Shown here in pieces: positions 43,569 through 55,466 of a DNA stretch of 64,000 nucleotides (its first letter is position 1; the number at the start of each line of letters is the position of its first letter). The position numbers were made by a program, and so were the translations under genes. The notes under the pieces are model-generated. The model saw only the letters and a program-made list of their open reading frames with translations, had not been told where the DNA came from and searched no databases. Origin of the DNA: Lysobacterales bacterium. GTDB lineage: Bacteria; Pseudomonadota; Gammaproteobacteria; Xanthomonadales; Ahniellaceae. The stretch spans positions 1 through 64,000 of the forward strand of contig JACPFU010000027.1 in assembly GCA_016182785.1 (NCBI GenBank), read 5' to 3'.

Positions 43569-43953
43569 GCGCGAAGATCCTGCTGATCGAAGACAACGAA
43601 CAGAACCGTTACCTGGTCACCTACCTGCTGGAGCACGCCGGCTATCGCGTGATCCACGCTCCGGACGGGCCGCGCGGCATCGCGCTGGCGCAGCGCGGGC
43701 AGCCGGACCTGGTGCTGCTCGACATCCAGCTGCCGGGCATGGACGGCTATGCGGTGGCCAAGGCGCTGCGCGCCGAGGAACTGTTGAAGGCAATCCCGAT
43801 CATCGCCGTCACTTCCCATGCGATGGCCGGCGACCGCGAGAAGGCGCTGGCGGCAGGCTGCGACGGCTACCTCGAAAAGCCGATCGACCCGGACACCTTC
43901 GTTGCCCAGGTCGCCCGATTTCTGGGTTCGGGTCCGGGTGCGGAGCCGCGTCC

Positions 43954-43957
<4 letters not shown>
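43565..43957 (+). CDS. DivK-like single-domain response regulator
   Basis: This 130-residue receiver has the acidic pair in IEDNEQN, phosphoacceptor Asp53 in LVLLDIQLPGMDGY, Thr in AVTSHAM and Lys105 in YLEKPID. The NEQNR and LPGMDGY wording matches the DivK/CheY-like shuttle receivers common beside large hybrid kinases. Four-base overlaps with both neighbours (ATGA) show tight translational coupling in the plus-strand operon. It likely shuttles phosphate between the kinases. Confidence 0.92.
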
Positions 43958-47166
<3,209 letters not shown>

Positions 47167-47174
47167 GCCCGCGC

Positions 47175-48893
47175 GTGGCCTGCATCCTGGTGGTCGACGA
47201 CGATGCCGCGGCGGGGGCCGAGGTCGCCGGCTTGCTGGTCGCGGCCGGGCACCGCGTGTTCACCGCGCAGGCGCCCGCCGCGGCGCGCGCGCTGGCGCTG
47301 GAACACGCGCCCGACCTGGTGCTGGCGCAGGCGCGCGCCGCCGCGCCCGCCGGTTACGCGCTGCTCGCGCAATGGCGCAGTGATGCGCAGCTGCGCGGCC
47401 AGCGCTTCGTGCTGCACGCCGGCGCCGATCCCGGTCACGACGACGCCGCGCTCGCGCTCGAACTCGGCGCCGACGCCTTCATCCCGCGACCCTGCGTCGC
47501 GCCGCTGCTGCTGGCGCGGCTGGCCGCGGTACTCGCCGCGCCGACCGCGCTGCAGGTGCCCGCCGACCAGGTGCCGGAGCACTTCCAGCGCGTGCTGCTG
47601 CAGCGGCTTTCCGCCTGCGGCATCGAGATGGAGCGCAGCCGGCGCGAGCTGCGCCACGACCTCGACGCGCGCCGCCGCGCCGAGCATGCATTGCGCGTCG
47701 GCGAGGCGCGCCTGCGTGCGGTGATCGACAGCGAACCGGAATGCGTGATGCAGGTGTCGCTGGATGGCGCGCTGATCGACCTGAATCCGGCCGGGCTGCG
47801 CATGATCGAAAGCGATGACCTCGGCGCGGTGTGCGGCTACCCGGTGCTGGAGCTGGTGCATCCCGAGGACCGCGCCGCGTTCGTCGATCTGCACCTTGGC
47901 GCCAGCACCGGAGCCACCGGCGTGCTCGAGTTCCGTCTGCTCGGGCTGCGCGGCGGCGAGCGCTGGGTGGAGTCGCATTCGACGCCGCTGCGCGCCGAGG
48001 ACGGCGCGGTGCAGGCGGTGCTCAGCATCACCCGCGACATCTCGGTGAGCCGCGCCGCCGCGGCGCGGTTGCGCGCGCAGGCCGAGGAACAACGGCGGTT
48101 GCTGCGCGCGCTGGAGCGCGAACGTTCGCGGCTGCTGGTCGCGCAGCAGATCGCGAGCGTCGGCAGCTGGGAATCGGCCCCGGACAGCGACGAGGTGTAC
48201 TGGACCGAGCAGATGCACCGCATCTTCGAGACCGACCCGGCGCGCTTCCGGCCGAACCTGCAGAGCACGCTCGAATGCGTGCACCCGGACGACCGCGAGC
48301 GCATCGAGAGCACCTACAAGGAATCGATCCGCCGCCCGGGCGGCGGGCCGCGCCGGGTCGAGCACCGGCTGCGGATGGCCGACGGCCGGGTCAAGCACGT
48401 CGAACAATGCTGGGAAGTGGTGTGCGGGCCCGACGGCCGCGCCGCGCTCGCGTTCGGCACCACCCGCGACATCAGCGAACAGCACGCGGCGCAGCTGGCG
48501 TTCGCGCGCCTGCAGCGCGCCGCGAGCGCGCTGTTCGACGCGTTCTGGGAATGGAGCGCGGACACCGGCGAGCTCAGCTTCAGCGCGTCCGACGCCGCCT
48601 TCGCGCTGGACCCGCCGCGTACCCCGGCGCAGCGCCTGGCACACATCCATGGCGACGACCGCACGCGCGTCGCCGCAGCGCTGGAACGGGCGCTGGGCGA
48701 GGGCGCACCCGGCTGGAACGGCCACTACCGCTGGTGCGCGGGCGCGGCCGGCGAGATCGCGGTGCACGAGCGCGTCAGCGTGCTGCGCGACGAGCAGGGC
48801 CGCGTGCAGCGCGTGATCGGCGGCCTGTGCCGGGTCGATGCGCTCAGCGCGGGTGGCCCGACAGCCACGCCCGCACCCGCGCCAGGCGCTTGA
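47175..48893 (+). CDS. Kinase-less paralogue with a degenerate receiver and PAS domains
   Basis: This 572-residue protein aligns with the N-terminal half of the kinase before it. A receiver-like domain keeps VVDDD, but the phosphoacceptor is Gln (PDLVLAQARAAAP where the sibling has DLVVSDLLMP), and the LKP lysine is replaced (IPRPCV). Three PAS-type domains follow (about 170-560), and the protein ends without HisKA or HATPase. A GTG at 47175 is the start, eight bases after the sibling's stop. It probably cannot be phosphorylated and may act as a sensory partner or modulator of its sibling. The last 50 bases overlap the convergent P-type ATPase gene. Confidence 0.85.
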   Translation: MACILVVDDDAAAGAEVAGLLVAAGHRVFTAQAPAAARALALEHAPDLVLAQARAAAPAGYALLAQWRSDAQLRGQRFVLHAGADPGHDDAALALELGADAFIPRPCVAPLLLARLAAVLAAPTALQVPADQVPEHFQRVLLQRLSACGIEMERSRRELRHDLDARRRAEHALRVGEARLRAVIDSEPECVMQVSLDGALIDLNPAGLRMIESDDLGAVCGYPVLELVHPEDRAAFVDLHLGASTGATGVLEFRLLGLRGGERWVESHSTPLRAEDGAVQAVLSITRDISVSRAAAARLRAQAEEQRRLLRALERERSRLLVAQQIASVGSWESAPDSDEVYWTEQMHRIFETDPARFRPNLQSTLECVHPDDRERIESTYKESIRRPGGGPRRVEHRLRMADGRVKHVEQCWEVVCGPDGRAALAFGTTRDISEQHAAQLAFARLQRAASALFDAFWEWSADTGELSFSASDAAFALDPPRTPAQRLAHIHGDDRTRVAAALERALGEGAPGWNGHYRWCAGAAGEIAVHERVSVLRDEQGRVQRVIGGLCRVDALSAGGPTATPAPAPGA

Positions 48894-51393
48894 ACGGCAA
48901 CAGCGCGGCGCCGCCGCAGACACCGAGGGCGATCGCGGCTGCGGCCGCTGCCGGCGCCGGCGGCGTGAAGCCGAACAGATCGCGAAGGCCGGGCACGCCG
49001 ATGCACAGCGCGACCGCGCCGCCCGCAGCGAGCGCGATCCACCAGTAGCCGCGACGCGAGGTCGTGGCGCCGGCATGGTGGCTGGCGTTGGCGCGCACCA
49101 GCATCAGGTTGCCGGCGGTGAGCGCGAGGAAGGCGAGGGTGCGCGCGCCCTCGGCGTCGGCCGCAGCGCGCAGCGCGAACGCGTATACGCCGAGGCAGGC
49201 GAGCAGCAGCACCGCGCCCTGGGCCAGCCCGAGCAGCAGATGCACGCTGCCGATCAGTGGCTCCGACAGTGCCCGCGGCGGTCGCTGCATGAGGCCCGGC
49301 TCGGCGTCCTCGTTCTCGAAGGCGATGGTGCACATCGGGTCGATGATCATCTCGGTCAGCACCACGTGCGCCGGCAGCAGCAGCGGCGGCAGGCCGGCGA
49401 GCAATGGCAGCATCGCCAGCCCGGCGATCGGCACGTGGACCGCGACGATGTACAGCATCACCTTGCGCAGGTTGTCGAAGGTGCGCCGGCCAAGGCGCAC
49501 GGCGTCGACGATGCGCGCGAAGTTCTCGTCGAGCAGCACCAGTCCGGCGGCCTCGCGCGCGACGTCGCTGCCGCGCTCGCCCATGGCGATGCCGATGTGC
49601 GCGGCCTTCAGCGCCGGCGCGTCGTTGACGCCGTCGCCGGTCATCGCCACCACCTCGCCGCGCGTCTTCAGCGCCTCGACGATGCGCAGTTTCTGCTCCG
49701 GCTGGATGCGCGCGAACACGTTGCTGGCGGCAAGGCGCGCGCGCAGCAGCGGCGCGTCGAGCGCGGCCAGCTCGCTGCCGACGATCGCCTCGGCGCCGCT
49801 GTCGAGCCCGGCCTGGCGCGCGATCGCGCGCGCCGTGCCCGGGTAGTCGCCGGTGATCATCTTGACCGCGATGCCGGCCGCACGCGCCTGCGCGATCGCC
49901 TGCGGCACCGATTCGCGCAGCGGGTCGGCGAACGCGATCAGGCCGAGCAAGGTGAACTCGAATGCGCGCACGTCGGCGGGCGCGGTTTCGCCGTGGCCTT
50001 GTCCGGCGGCGACGGCGAGCACGCGCAGGCCGTCGGCGGCAAGCGCGGAGACGCGCGCCAGCAGCGCGTCGCGCTGGTCGTCGCGCAGACGGCACAGGCT
50101 CGCGATCGCCTCCGGGGCGCCCTTGCTGGCAACGCGCTGGCGGCCGTGCTCGTCGCGCCACAGCTGCGACATCGCCGGCAGCTCGGCGCTGAGTCCGTAC
50201 TGGCGCTCCAGCCGCCATTCGCGATGCCGCAGCGACTGTTCCAGCGCGCCGGCGGCGAGCGTGTCGACGGCGCGGTCGATGGGGTCGAAGGTGTGGCGGC
50301 GCGTCGCCAGCAGCGCGTGTTCGAGCAGATGCTGCAACGGTGCGGTGAGTGCGGCCTCGCCATCGCCGACGCGCCAGCGCGCGTGACCGTCGTCGAGCAG
50401 CTGCACGCGCATGCGGTTCTCGGTGAGCGTGCCGGTCTTGTCCACGCACAGCACGGTGGCGGCACCGAGCGTCTCGATCACCGCCGAGCGCCGCGCCAGC
50501 ACCTTGAGCTTGGCCAGGCGCCAGGCGCCGAGCGCGAAGAACACGCTGAGCGCGAGCGGGAACTCCTCGGGCAGCATCGCCATCGCCAGTGCGATCGCCG
50601 ACAGCAGGCCCTCGCTCCAGGCACCGCGCGTCAACCCGTGAAACAGCAGCAGACCGAGGCTGACCAGCGCCGCGAGCACGCCGAACAGGCGCACCAGGTG
50701 CGCGGTCTGGCGCTGCAGCCGGGTCGGCTCGGTGTCGATCACCTCAAGCGCGCGGCCGATCGCGCCGCTGCGCGTGCGCGCGCCGGTCGCGGTCACCCGC
50801 AACAGGCCTTCGCCGCTGACGACCAGGGAGCCGGCGTAGATCTGCGCCTGGTGCTCGCCGCCGGGCAACGCGGCACGGTCGGCCGCTTCGTCGGCGGCGA
50901 GCGCGCGCTTTCGCACCGGCACGCTCTCGCCGGTGAGCAGGGACTCATCGACCGCAAGTTCGCGCACGTCGAGCAGCACGCCGTCGGCGGCGACGCGCTC
51001 GCCCTCGTCCACCAGCAGCAGATCGTCCGGCACCACTTCGGCGGCGGCGATGCGCTGCACGCGGCCGTCGCGCAACACCACCGCGTTCGGCGCGCCGAGC
51101 GCGCGCAGCGCCGCCAGCGCGCGTTCGCTGCGCCGCTGCTGCGCCACCACCAGGCCAATGGTGGCGGCGGCGAAAGCGCCGAGCAGCACGCCTTCGGCCA
51201 GGTCGCCGAGCAGCAGGTACAGGCCGGCAGCGAGCGCGAGCAGCAGGAACATCGGCTCGGTCAGCACGCTGCCGAGCACGCGCCAGAACCCGCGACGACC
51301 CGTTTGCGGCAACAGGTTCGGCCCATGACGCGCCAGCGCCGCGCTGGCTTCAGCGCTGCTCAGGCCGATGCGGGTCGGGGTGGGCGCGGGCAT
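48844..51393 (-). CDS. P-type (P2-like) cation-transporting ATPase
   Basis: This 849-residue pump has ten or so membrane helices, the actuator motif LTGES, the ion-site helix PEEFP at residues 275-279, and the phosphorylation loop DKTGTLT with Asp318. The hinge MTGDGVNDAPALK is also present. The PEEFP motif in place of PEGLP or CPC suggests the calcium/uncharacterised branch rather than heavy-metal pumps. It moves an ion, probably Ca2+ or a related cation, across the inner membrane; the ion is not certain. It converges on, and overlaps by 50 bases, the kinase-less PAS gene. Confidence 0.92.
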   Translation of the reverse strand: MPAPTPTRIGLSSAEASAALARHGPNLLPQTGRRGFWRVLGSVLTEPMFLLLALAAGLYLLLGDLAEGVLLGAFAAATIGLVVAQQRRSERALAALRALGAPNAVVLRDGRVQRIAAAEVVPDDLLLVDEGERVAADGVLLDVRELAVDESLLTGESVPVRKRALAADEAADRAALPGGEHQAQIYAGSLVVSGEGLLRVTATGARTRSGAIGRALEVIDTEPTRLQRQTAHLVRLFGVLAALVSLGLLLFHGLTRGAWSEGLLSAIALAMAMLPEEFPLALSVFFALGAWRLAKLKVLARRSAVIETLGAATVLCVDKTGTLTENRMRVQLLDDGHARWRVGDGEAALTAPLQHLLEHALLATRRHTFDPIDRAVDTLAAGALEQSLRHREWRLERQYGLSAELPAMSQLWRDEHGRQRVASKGAPEAIASLCRLRDDQRDALLARVSALAADGLRVLAVAAGQGHGETAPADVRAFEFTLLGLIAFADPLRESVPQAIAQARAAGIAVKMITGDYPGTARAIARQAGLDSGAEAIVGSELAALDAPLLRARLAASNVFARIQPEQKLRIVEALKTRGEVVAMTGDGVNDAPALKAAHIGIAMGERGSDVAREAAGLVLLDENFARIVDAVRLGRRTFDNLRKVMLYIVAVHVPIAGLAMLPLLAGLPPLLLPAHVVLTEMIIDPMCTIAFENEDAEPGLMQRPPRALSEPLIGSVHLLLGLAQGAVLLLACLGVYAFALRAAADAEGARTLAFLALTAGNLMLVRANASHHAGATTSRRGYWWIALAAGGAVALCIGVPGLRDLFGFTPPAPAAAAAAIALGVCGGAALLPFKRLARVRAWLSGHPR

Positions 51394-51656
51394 GGTGCGG
51401 CGATCATGCGCGATCGCCGCAGCCCACGCACGCGGCGGCTACAACGCCTTCGGTCCGCGCAGGATGCGCGCAACGCCACGACGCGAGGCATCGGGCCGCG
51501 TCGGCCGAAGTCAGCCCGAGGGCGCGGACGACATCCGCTTCGATCGCGACGCCGATCCCCTCGCTGCTTGCGACGTCCGGCCGGTGATGGCACGCCCCGA
51601 CCGGCACTCCGGCGTGGTGCTAGCCTTGCCCTCGTTCTGGGCATGGGAGAGCGGAC
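51394..51656. other. Intergenic region upstream of the second P-domain gene
   Basis: This 263-base gap separates the divergent ATPase and P-domain protein genes. It contains a TAGCCT box at 51621-51626 that could be the -10 of the P-domain gene. A 67-codon minus-strand frame at 51404-51607 has moderately GC-rich third positions but no ribosome binding site or family, so it is not called as a gene. Confidence 0.4.
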
Positions 51657-53279
51657 ATGCTTCATCGACACAGGGCAATGGTCCTCGGATGGTTGCTGGC
51701 GGGCACGGCCGGCAGTGCGGTTGCCGGTGGCCCGGCAGGTTTCCCCGGAACCGGGACCGGCGCGATTCCCGATGGGAACCCGGCCGGACTCACAATCAGC
51801 TTCGCAGTCAGCGGCATCGTCCGGCCGGTCGGCAGCGTCCAGGTCTCGATCGACCTGACGCACACCTGGGTCGGCGACGTGCAGGCGACCCTGATCAGTC
51901 CCGGAGGCAAGGCCAGGCTGGTGGTGTTCGGTCGGGTCGGTACCGGCAAGGCATCGACCTTCGGCGACAGTTCCAACCTTGGCGGGTTGTACTGGTTCTA
52001 CGACGGGGCGGTCGGTGACCTGTGGGCGGCGGCAGCGCTGATCGACACCAATGCCGCGGTGCCCCCGGGCAGCTACCGCACGCTGTCGAGCGGAGCGCCG
52101 CAGAAGTCCAACCTCGGCGGCTGCCCGACTTCGCTGAATGGCGTGTTCTCCGGGCTGCAGGACAGCGACGCCAACGGGACCTGGACGCTGGTGGTGTCCG
52201 ATGCCGTCAGCAGCGACGCCGGCACCGTCAATGCCGCCACCCTCTATGTCGGCATGGTCAACGATGGCGTGTTCATGGATGGCTTCGAGACCTTCATCGC
52301 CCGTGGTCCCGAGGGCACGGTGATCACGCCGCAGCCGCGCTGCTGGAACAAGCCGCTGGCGGACTTCACCGGGGACGGACTCACCGATTTCACGATCCTG
52401 CACCCGAACGCCGGCACGGTCGAGTGGACCATTCTGCCCAATCTCGGTGCCGGCACCGCAGGCGCCGCACTGCCGATGCTGACACTCGGCACCAGCGCCA
52501 GTGTCTTCGACAGCTTCGACATCGATGGTGACCGCATCGCCGACCCTGCCGCATGGACGGCCGGCGACTGGGCGATCCGGCCCTCGTCGCGCGGGTTCGC
52601 CGAGGTCTGGTTCCGCACGCATGGCCAGACCAACGACGATGTGATGCAGAGCGCCGACTACGACGGCGACTCGATTGACGACACCGCGTTGGTGCGGGCG
52701 CCGCCCTTTGGATCACCGCCCGGGCCGGTGGAACTTCGGGTGCAGTCCAGCATGCTGGGATGGGAGTTCCCGGTGTCGATCGGAACCGGGGTCACGTCCG
52801 CCCTGTTCGCGGTCGGCGGCTTCGACTACAGCGGCGATGGCAAGCCCGACGTGGCGGTGCAACGCGCGGGTGCAGGCTCGGTCGGCGACTTCACGATCTA
52901 CGACGGCCGCAACGGCTCGACCCTGTCCGCGTTCACGCTCGGAACCTCGAGCGACTTCATTATTCCCGGCAACCACACCGGCAGCTACTACGCGGACGTG
53001 ACCGTGAGCCGGGCGGTGTCGGGCAACCGGGTGTGGGAAACGCGCGACTCGGAGACGGGCGTCGTGCAGCCGCCGGTGACCTTCAGCATCGTCGGGGACC
53101 AGCGGCTGGGCGGCGACTACGATGGCGACGGACTCACCGACCACGCCGTCTGGCACCCGAGCACGACCCCCGGGGCCAGCCAGTTCCAGATCCGACCCAG
53201 TACCAACACCGCCGTCGTCTGGAACCTGGCCGCGGGCATCAGCGGCGACTACGCGGTCGCCGGTGCGCGCGTGCACTGA
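51657..53279 (+). CDS. Secreted P-domain/FG-GAP-like protein, paralogue of the gene at 30848
   Basis: This 540-residue protein shares the whole layout of the protein at 30848. It has a signal peptide, a P-domain-like region (SGIVRPVGSVQVSIDLTHTWVGDVQATLISP), FMDGFE at residues 206-211 (a variant of FADGFE), and calcium-loop-like repeats (DFTGDGLTDF, DIDGDRIADP, DYDGDSIDDT, DYDGDGLTDH). The C-terminal text GDYAVAGARVH parallels GDFPVAHSRVH of the paralogue. An exported role is inferred. A strong terminator follows. Confidence 0.82.
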   Translation: MLHRHRAMVLGWLLAGTAGSAVAGGPAGFPGTGTGAIPDGNPAGLTISFAVSGIVRPVGSVQVSIDLTHTWVGDVQATLISPGGKARLVVFGRVGTGKASTFGDSSNLGGLYWFYDGAVGDLWAAAALIDTNAAVPPGSYRTLSSGAPQKSNLGGCPTSLNGVFSGLQDSDANGTWTLVVSDAVSSDAGTVNAATLYVGMVNDGVFMDGFETFIARGPEGTVITPQPRCWNKPLADFTGDGLTDFTILHPNAGTVEWTILPNLGAGTAGAALPMLTLGTSASVFDSFDIDGDRIADPAAWTAGDWAIRPSSRGFAEVWFRTHGQTNDDVMQSADYDGDSIDDTALVRAPPFGSPPGPVELRVQSSMLGWEFPVSIGTGVTSALFAVGGFDYSGDGKPDVAVQRAGAGSVGDFTIYDGRNGSTLSAFTLGTSSDFIIPGNHTGSYYADVTVSRAVSGNRVWETRDSETGVVQPPVTFSIVGDQRLGGDYDGDGLTDHAVWHPSTTPGASQFQIRPSTNTAVVWNLAAGISGDYAVAGARVH

Positions 53280-53285
53280 GCGATC

Positions 53286-53316
53286 CGGCCCGACCGTGCG
53301 TGGCACCGTCGGGCCG
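53286..53316 (+). terminator. Transcription terminator
   Basis: A strong hairpin follows the P-domain protein gene by six bases: nine paired bases (CGGCCCGAC with GTCGGGCCG), one mismatch, then four more pairs (GTGC with GCAC) around a GTG loop. The stem is much stronger than others nearby. It is followed by only TTGC, so Rho or another factor may assist. Confidence 0.65.
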
Positions 53317-53485
53317 TTGCCGACCGCGAAGCAGCCCGGTTCGGTGGCCCCTGCCTGACCGGCAGCAGATCGTTGCCATCCAGGCTCCGTTCGACTCGCG
53401 CCTGTCGGATTGGCTCGGAACGCCCTGCGCCTGACGAAGGGCGGCGGCGAACGACCAGCACACCGCTGCTACGAGTGAATGAACA

Positions 53486-53529
53486 CCGCCGAGCTCAGCC
53501 CGGTCGGACTCCGCCGAGCTCGGCTCGGT
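53486..53529. repeat. Two tandem 19-base repeats
   Basis: CCGCCGAGCTCAGCCCGGT (53486-53504) and CCGCCGAGCTCGGCTCGGT (53511-53529) differ at two positions and are offset by 25 bases. Each contains the palindrome GAGCTC. They sit just downstream of the stop codon of the small membrane protein gene on the minus strand. Role unknown. Confidence 0.6.
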
Positions 53530-53536
53530 GAAGAAC

Positions 53537-53737
53537 TCACAAGGCGCGTGGCCCGCGCAGGATGCGCGCCGGCAGCAGGATCAACGCCTTGAGGAACTCG
53601 AACACGCCGGTGACGACGATGCCGACCAGCCGGAACGGCAGCAACAGCAGCCACACGATCGGGTACAGCACCAGCGCGAGCAGGGCCAGCGGCCAGCACA
53701 GCACGAGCAACAGGCACCACAGCAGGAACGTCAGCAT
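53537..53737 (-). CDS. Small membrane protein
   Basis: This 66-residue protein is almost wholly hydrophobic, with two helices (LTFLLWCLLLVLCWPLALLAL and VWLLLLPFRLVGIVVTGVFEF pattern) and a basic tail RILRGPRAL. The start at 53737 is preferred over the ATG two codons earlier because GGAG lies six bases upstream of it. No family is recognised. Many genomes of this order carry such two-helix proteins without known function. Confidence 0.6.
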   Translation of the reverse strand: MLTFLLWCLLLVLCWPLALLALVLYPIVWLLLLPFRLVGIVVTGVFEFLKALILLPARILRGPRAL

Positions 53738-53938
53738 TGCCATCTCCACGCGTCCATGATCGGACGCCACGCATGCTACGGCAGCCGCACTGTCGCCGCG
53801 ATAAACGCATGGCCTATCCGCCACCGCTCCCGCGCGCGCCCGAACTCCCGTTGACCCCGCCCACCGAGCGCCGCAGACTCCCGCCAGATCCCGATGCATT
53901 TTTGGGGCAGCTGCGTTAGCCGAGCAAAGGAGCTCATC

Positions 53939-54172
53939 ATGGGACGGAAAAAGGGCATACCGGGTCTTTCGTTCTCCTGGAAACGCGCCACAGGGTTGTC
54001 CAGTGCCAAGGCGAAGCTATCCCGCAATCTTGGAGTGCCACTCACCCGCGCCGGGCGGCAGCAAAAGGTCGGCAAGACCATGGGTTGCTGCGTGCCGGCT
54101 GCCTTCATTCTCGCTGGCGGCGTCACCGCGGCAGTTGGTATGGCCAAGGCGGTATCGTCCTGGATGGCGTAG
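53939..54172 (+). CDS. Small basic protein with a C-terminal hydrophobic segment
   Basis: This 77-residue protein starts at an ATG with AAAGGAG upstream. The first 50 residues are rich in Lys, Arg and Ser (KKGIPGLSFSWKRATGLSS pattern). A hydrophobic stretch near residues 52-70 could be a membrane helix. Two adjacent cysteines sit near residue 50. It is the first gene of a patch whose base composition is lower in GC than the flanks, suggesting recent acquisition. No family recognised. Confidence 0.55.
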   Translation: MGRKKGIPGLSFSWKRATGLSSAKAKLSRNLGVPLTRAGRQQKVGKTMGCCVPAAFILAGGVTAAVGMAKAVSSWMA

Positions 54173-54351
54173 TTTCCCTTGTCCGCGCCGCCTCTATGTG
54201 CTCTGCCGACCGCCGAGCGCACTGTTCGTATCATCGACGATGTCGCGCTGCGGCCTGACACGGTCATAGGCACAAGAAGAGGGCTCTTGGCCAAGATGCG
54301 CTCCGTGCCATGGCTGTCCAGCTCAGGCGTATAACCAAGAGAGATTTCACC

Positions 54352-55182
54352 ATGATTCTCGGCCTCGATGTGAAAGCGTGGTTCGGCCTTACGGTCTTGG
54401 GTGCCGTCGTCTCAACAATGGGCTCGCTATTTGGCGTGGTTCTCAAGGACTACTTTTTCTCCCGTTCCTTCGAACGGTGGAAGCAGCGTCAAACGTTGGA
54501 GCAGCTTTACCAGAAGTTCCGAGACCCCCTGCTCCTGGCTGCGCGCGAGCTTGCCTCTCGAACAGCAGAAATCCTAGATCACTTCCCAACCGTCTACCTC
54601 AACGAAGCAGTCCGAGCATCACGTCCTGAGAGGCAAGTCGAGAACAGCATCGATGATCCGTACTTTCGGCGCTACAAGCTGATGAGCACGACCTATCGAC
54701 TTAGCGCGTTCATGGCGTGGGTGGAGCTGTATCGGCAGGAGGTGACGTTTCTGCACGCTGGGAATAATGCGCACGCGGCGAAGTTGGAGCGAGCGGTGGC
54801 GCTCATTCGCAGTGACTTGGCCGATGGCCAACTCAACAATGCGGTGGATTGGGCCGACTGGAAGGACACGCTCATATTCCGGGAGGAGATCCGTGCAATC
54901 GGTGAGTCTCTGATTGAGCCACGTGGTGCGAGTCGTGCCGTCATGGGGTATGGCCGGTACTGCGAACAGATGGAAGCGAGTGCCCCGAACGCAGTTCAAC
55001 GGTGGTCGCCAGTTGTTCTCAACTTCCTCCTCGAATTGGAGACGAACGGCAAGGACTTCCGCCAAACAAGATTGAAGAGGTTACTTGTTCACGTCGTCGA
55101 GTTGATGCGCCTCTTGGACAGCGACTCCATCGAGCCGTACTTGGAGAAGGCGTGTATCGGAATCCGAAGCGAGGTGAAGTAG
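54352..55182 (+). CDS. Unknown membrane-anchored helical protein from a low-GC patch
   Basis: This 276-residue protein has one transmembrane helix near residues 9-32 followed by a basic FFSRSFERWKQRQ segment and a long, mainly helical cytoplasmic domain. No known fold signature is visible. Third codon positions are far less GC-rich than elsewhere in the window, so the gene is probably horizontally acquired. The start at 54352 follows AGAGAGA; an in-frame ATG 14 codons upstream is less well placed. Defence or regulatory function cannot be assigned from sequence. Confidence 0.6.
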   Translation: MILGLDVKAWFGLTVLGAVVSTMGSLFGVVLKDYFFSRSFERWKQRQTLEQLYQKFRDPLLLAARELASRTAEILDHFPTVYLNEAVRASRPERQVENSIDDPYFRRYKLMSTTYRLSAFMAWVELYRQEVTFLHAGNNAHAAKLERAVALIRSDLADGQLNNAVDWADWKDTLIFREEIRAIGESLIEPRGASRAVMGYGRYCEQMEASAPNAVQRWSPVVLNFLLELETNGKDFRQTRLKRLLVHVVELMRLLDSDSIEPYLEKACIGIRSEVK

Positions 55183-55404
55183 GGACCATCTCCATTGGCG
55201 AGTTGGGCGTCCGCGGAGCAGGGCCGCCATCTGGGGGCGGGTGCCGGCAACCAGCCGCGGCTGCTTCTTAGAATGCCTCGTCTGGCTATTCCGGTGTGAT
55301 CGAGCCGCAGCGGTGACCGGACTTGGTACGCGAGGTGGCGGCCACAGGTCGGCCCTGATCGGAGGGCTTCCGGTCGGCGGTAGGGCCTGGAACAAGCTCT
55401 ATCG
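55183..55404. other. Intergenic region before the Fic gene
   Basis: No convincing gene lies here. It carries short G/C-rich inverted repeats such as CCGGT and ACCGG near 55293-55320 that may end transcription of the unknown gene, and it marks the return to the typical high GC content. Confidence 0.4.
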
Positions 55405-55434
55405 TTGATTTAGTTTGAAGGCCGAACCTAAAAT
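55405..55434 (+). promoter_or_regulatory. Fic gene promoter overlapped by an inverted repeat
   Basis: TTGATT (55405-55410) and TAAAAT (55429-55434) are 18 bases apart and form a good promoter that is unusually AT-rich for the region. An imperfect palindrome with TTTAG (55409-55413) and CTAAA (55428-55432) as outer arms spans most of it, as expected for an operator. The binder may be the Fic protein, whose C-terminus looks like a winged helix, but that is inferred. Confidence 0.6.
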
Positions 55435-55466
55435 AACGCCCGGCCTTGTTATAGGTTCCCGCTCCC

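Noticed and set aside
51404-51607. 67-codon minus-strand frame in the gap between the ATPase and P-domain genes
   Set aside because: Moderately coding-like third positions, but no ribosome binding site, no family, and it is short.
53809-53919. 36-codon proline-rich frame
   Set aside because: No ribosome binding site, low complexity, and no support from neighbours.
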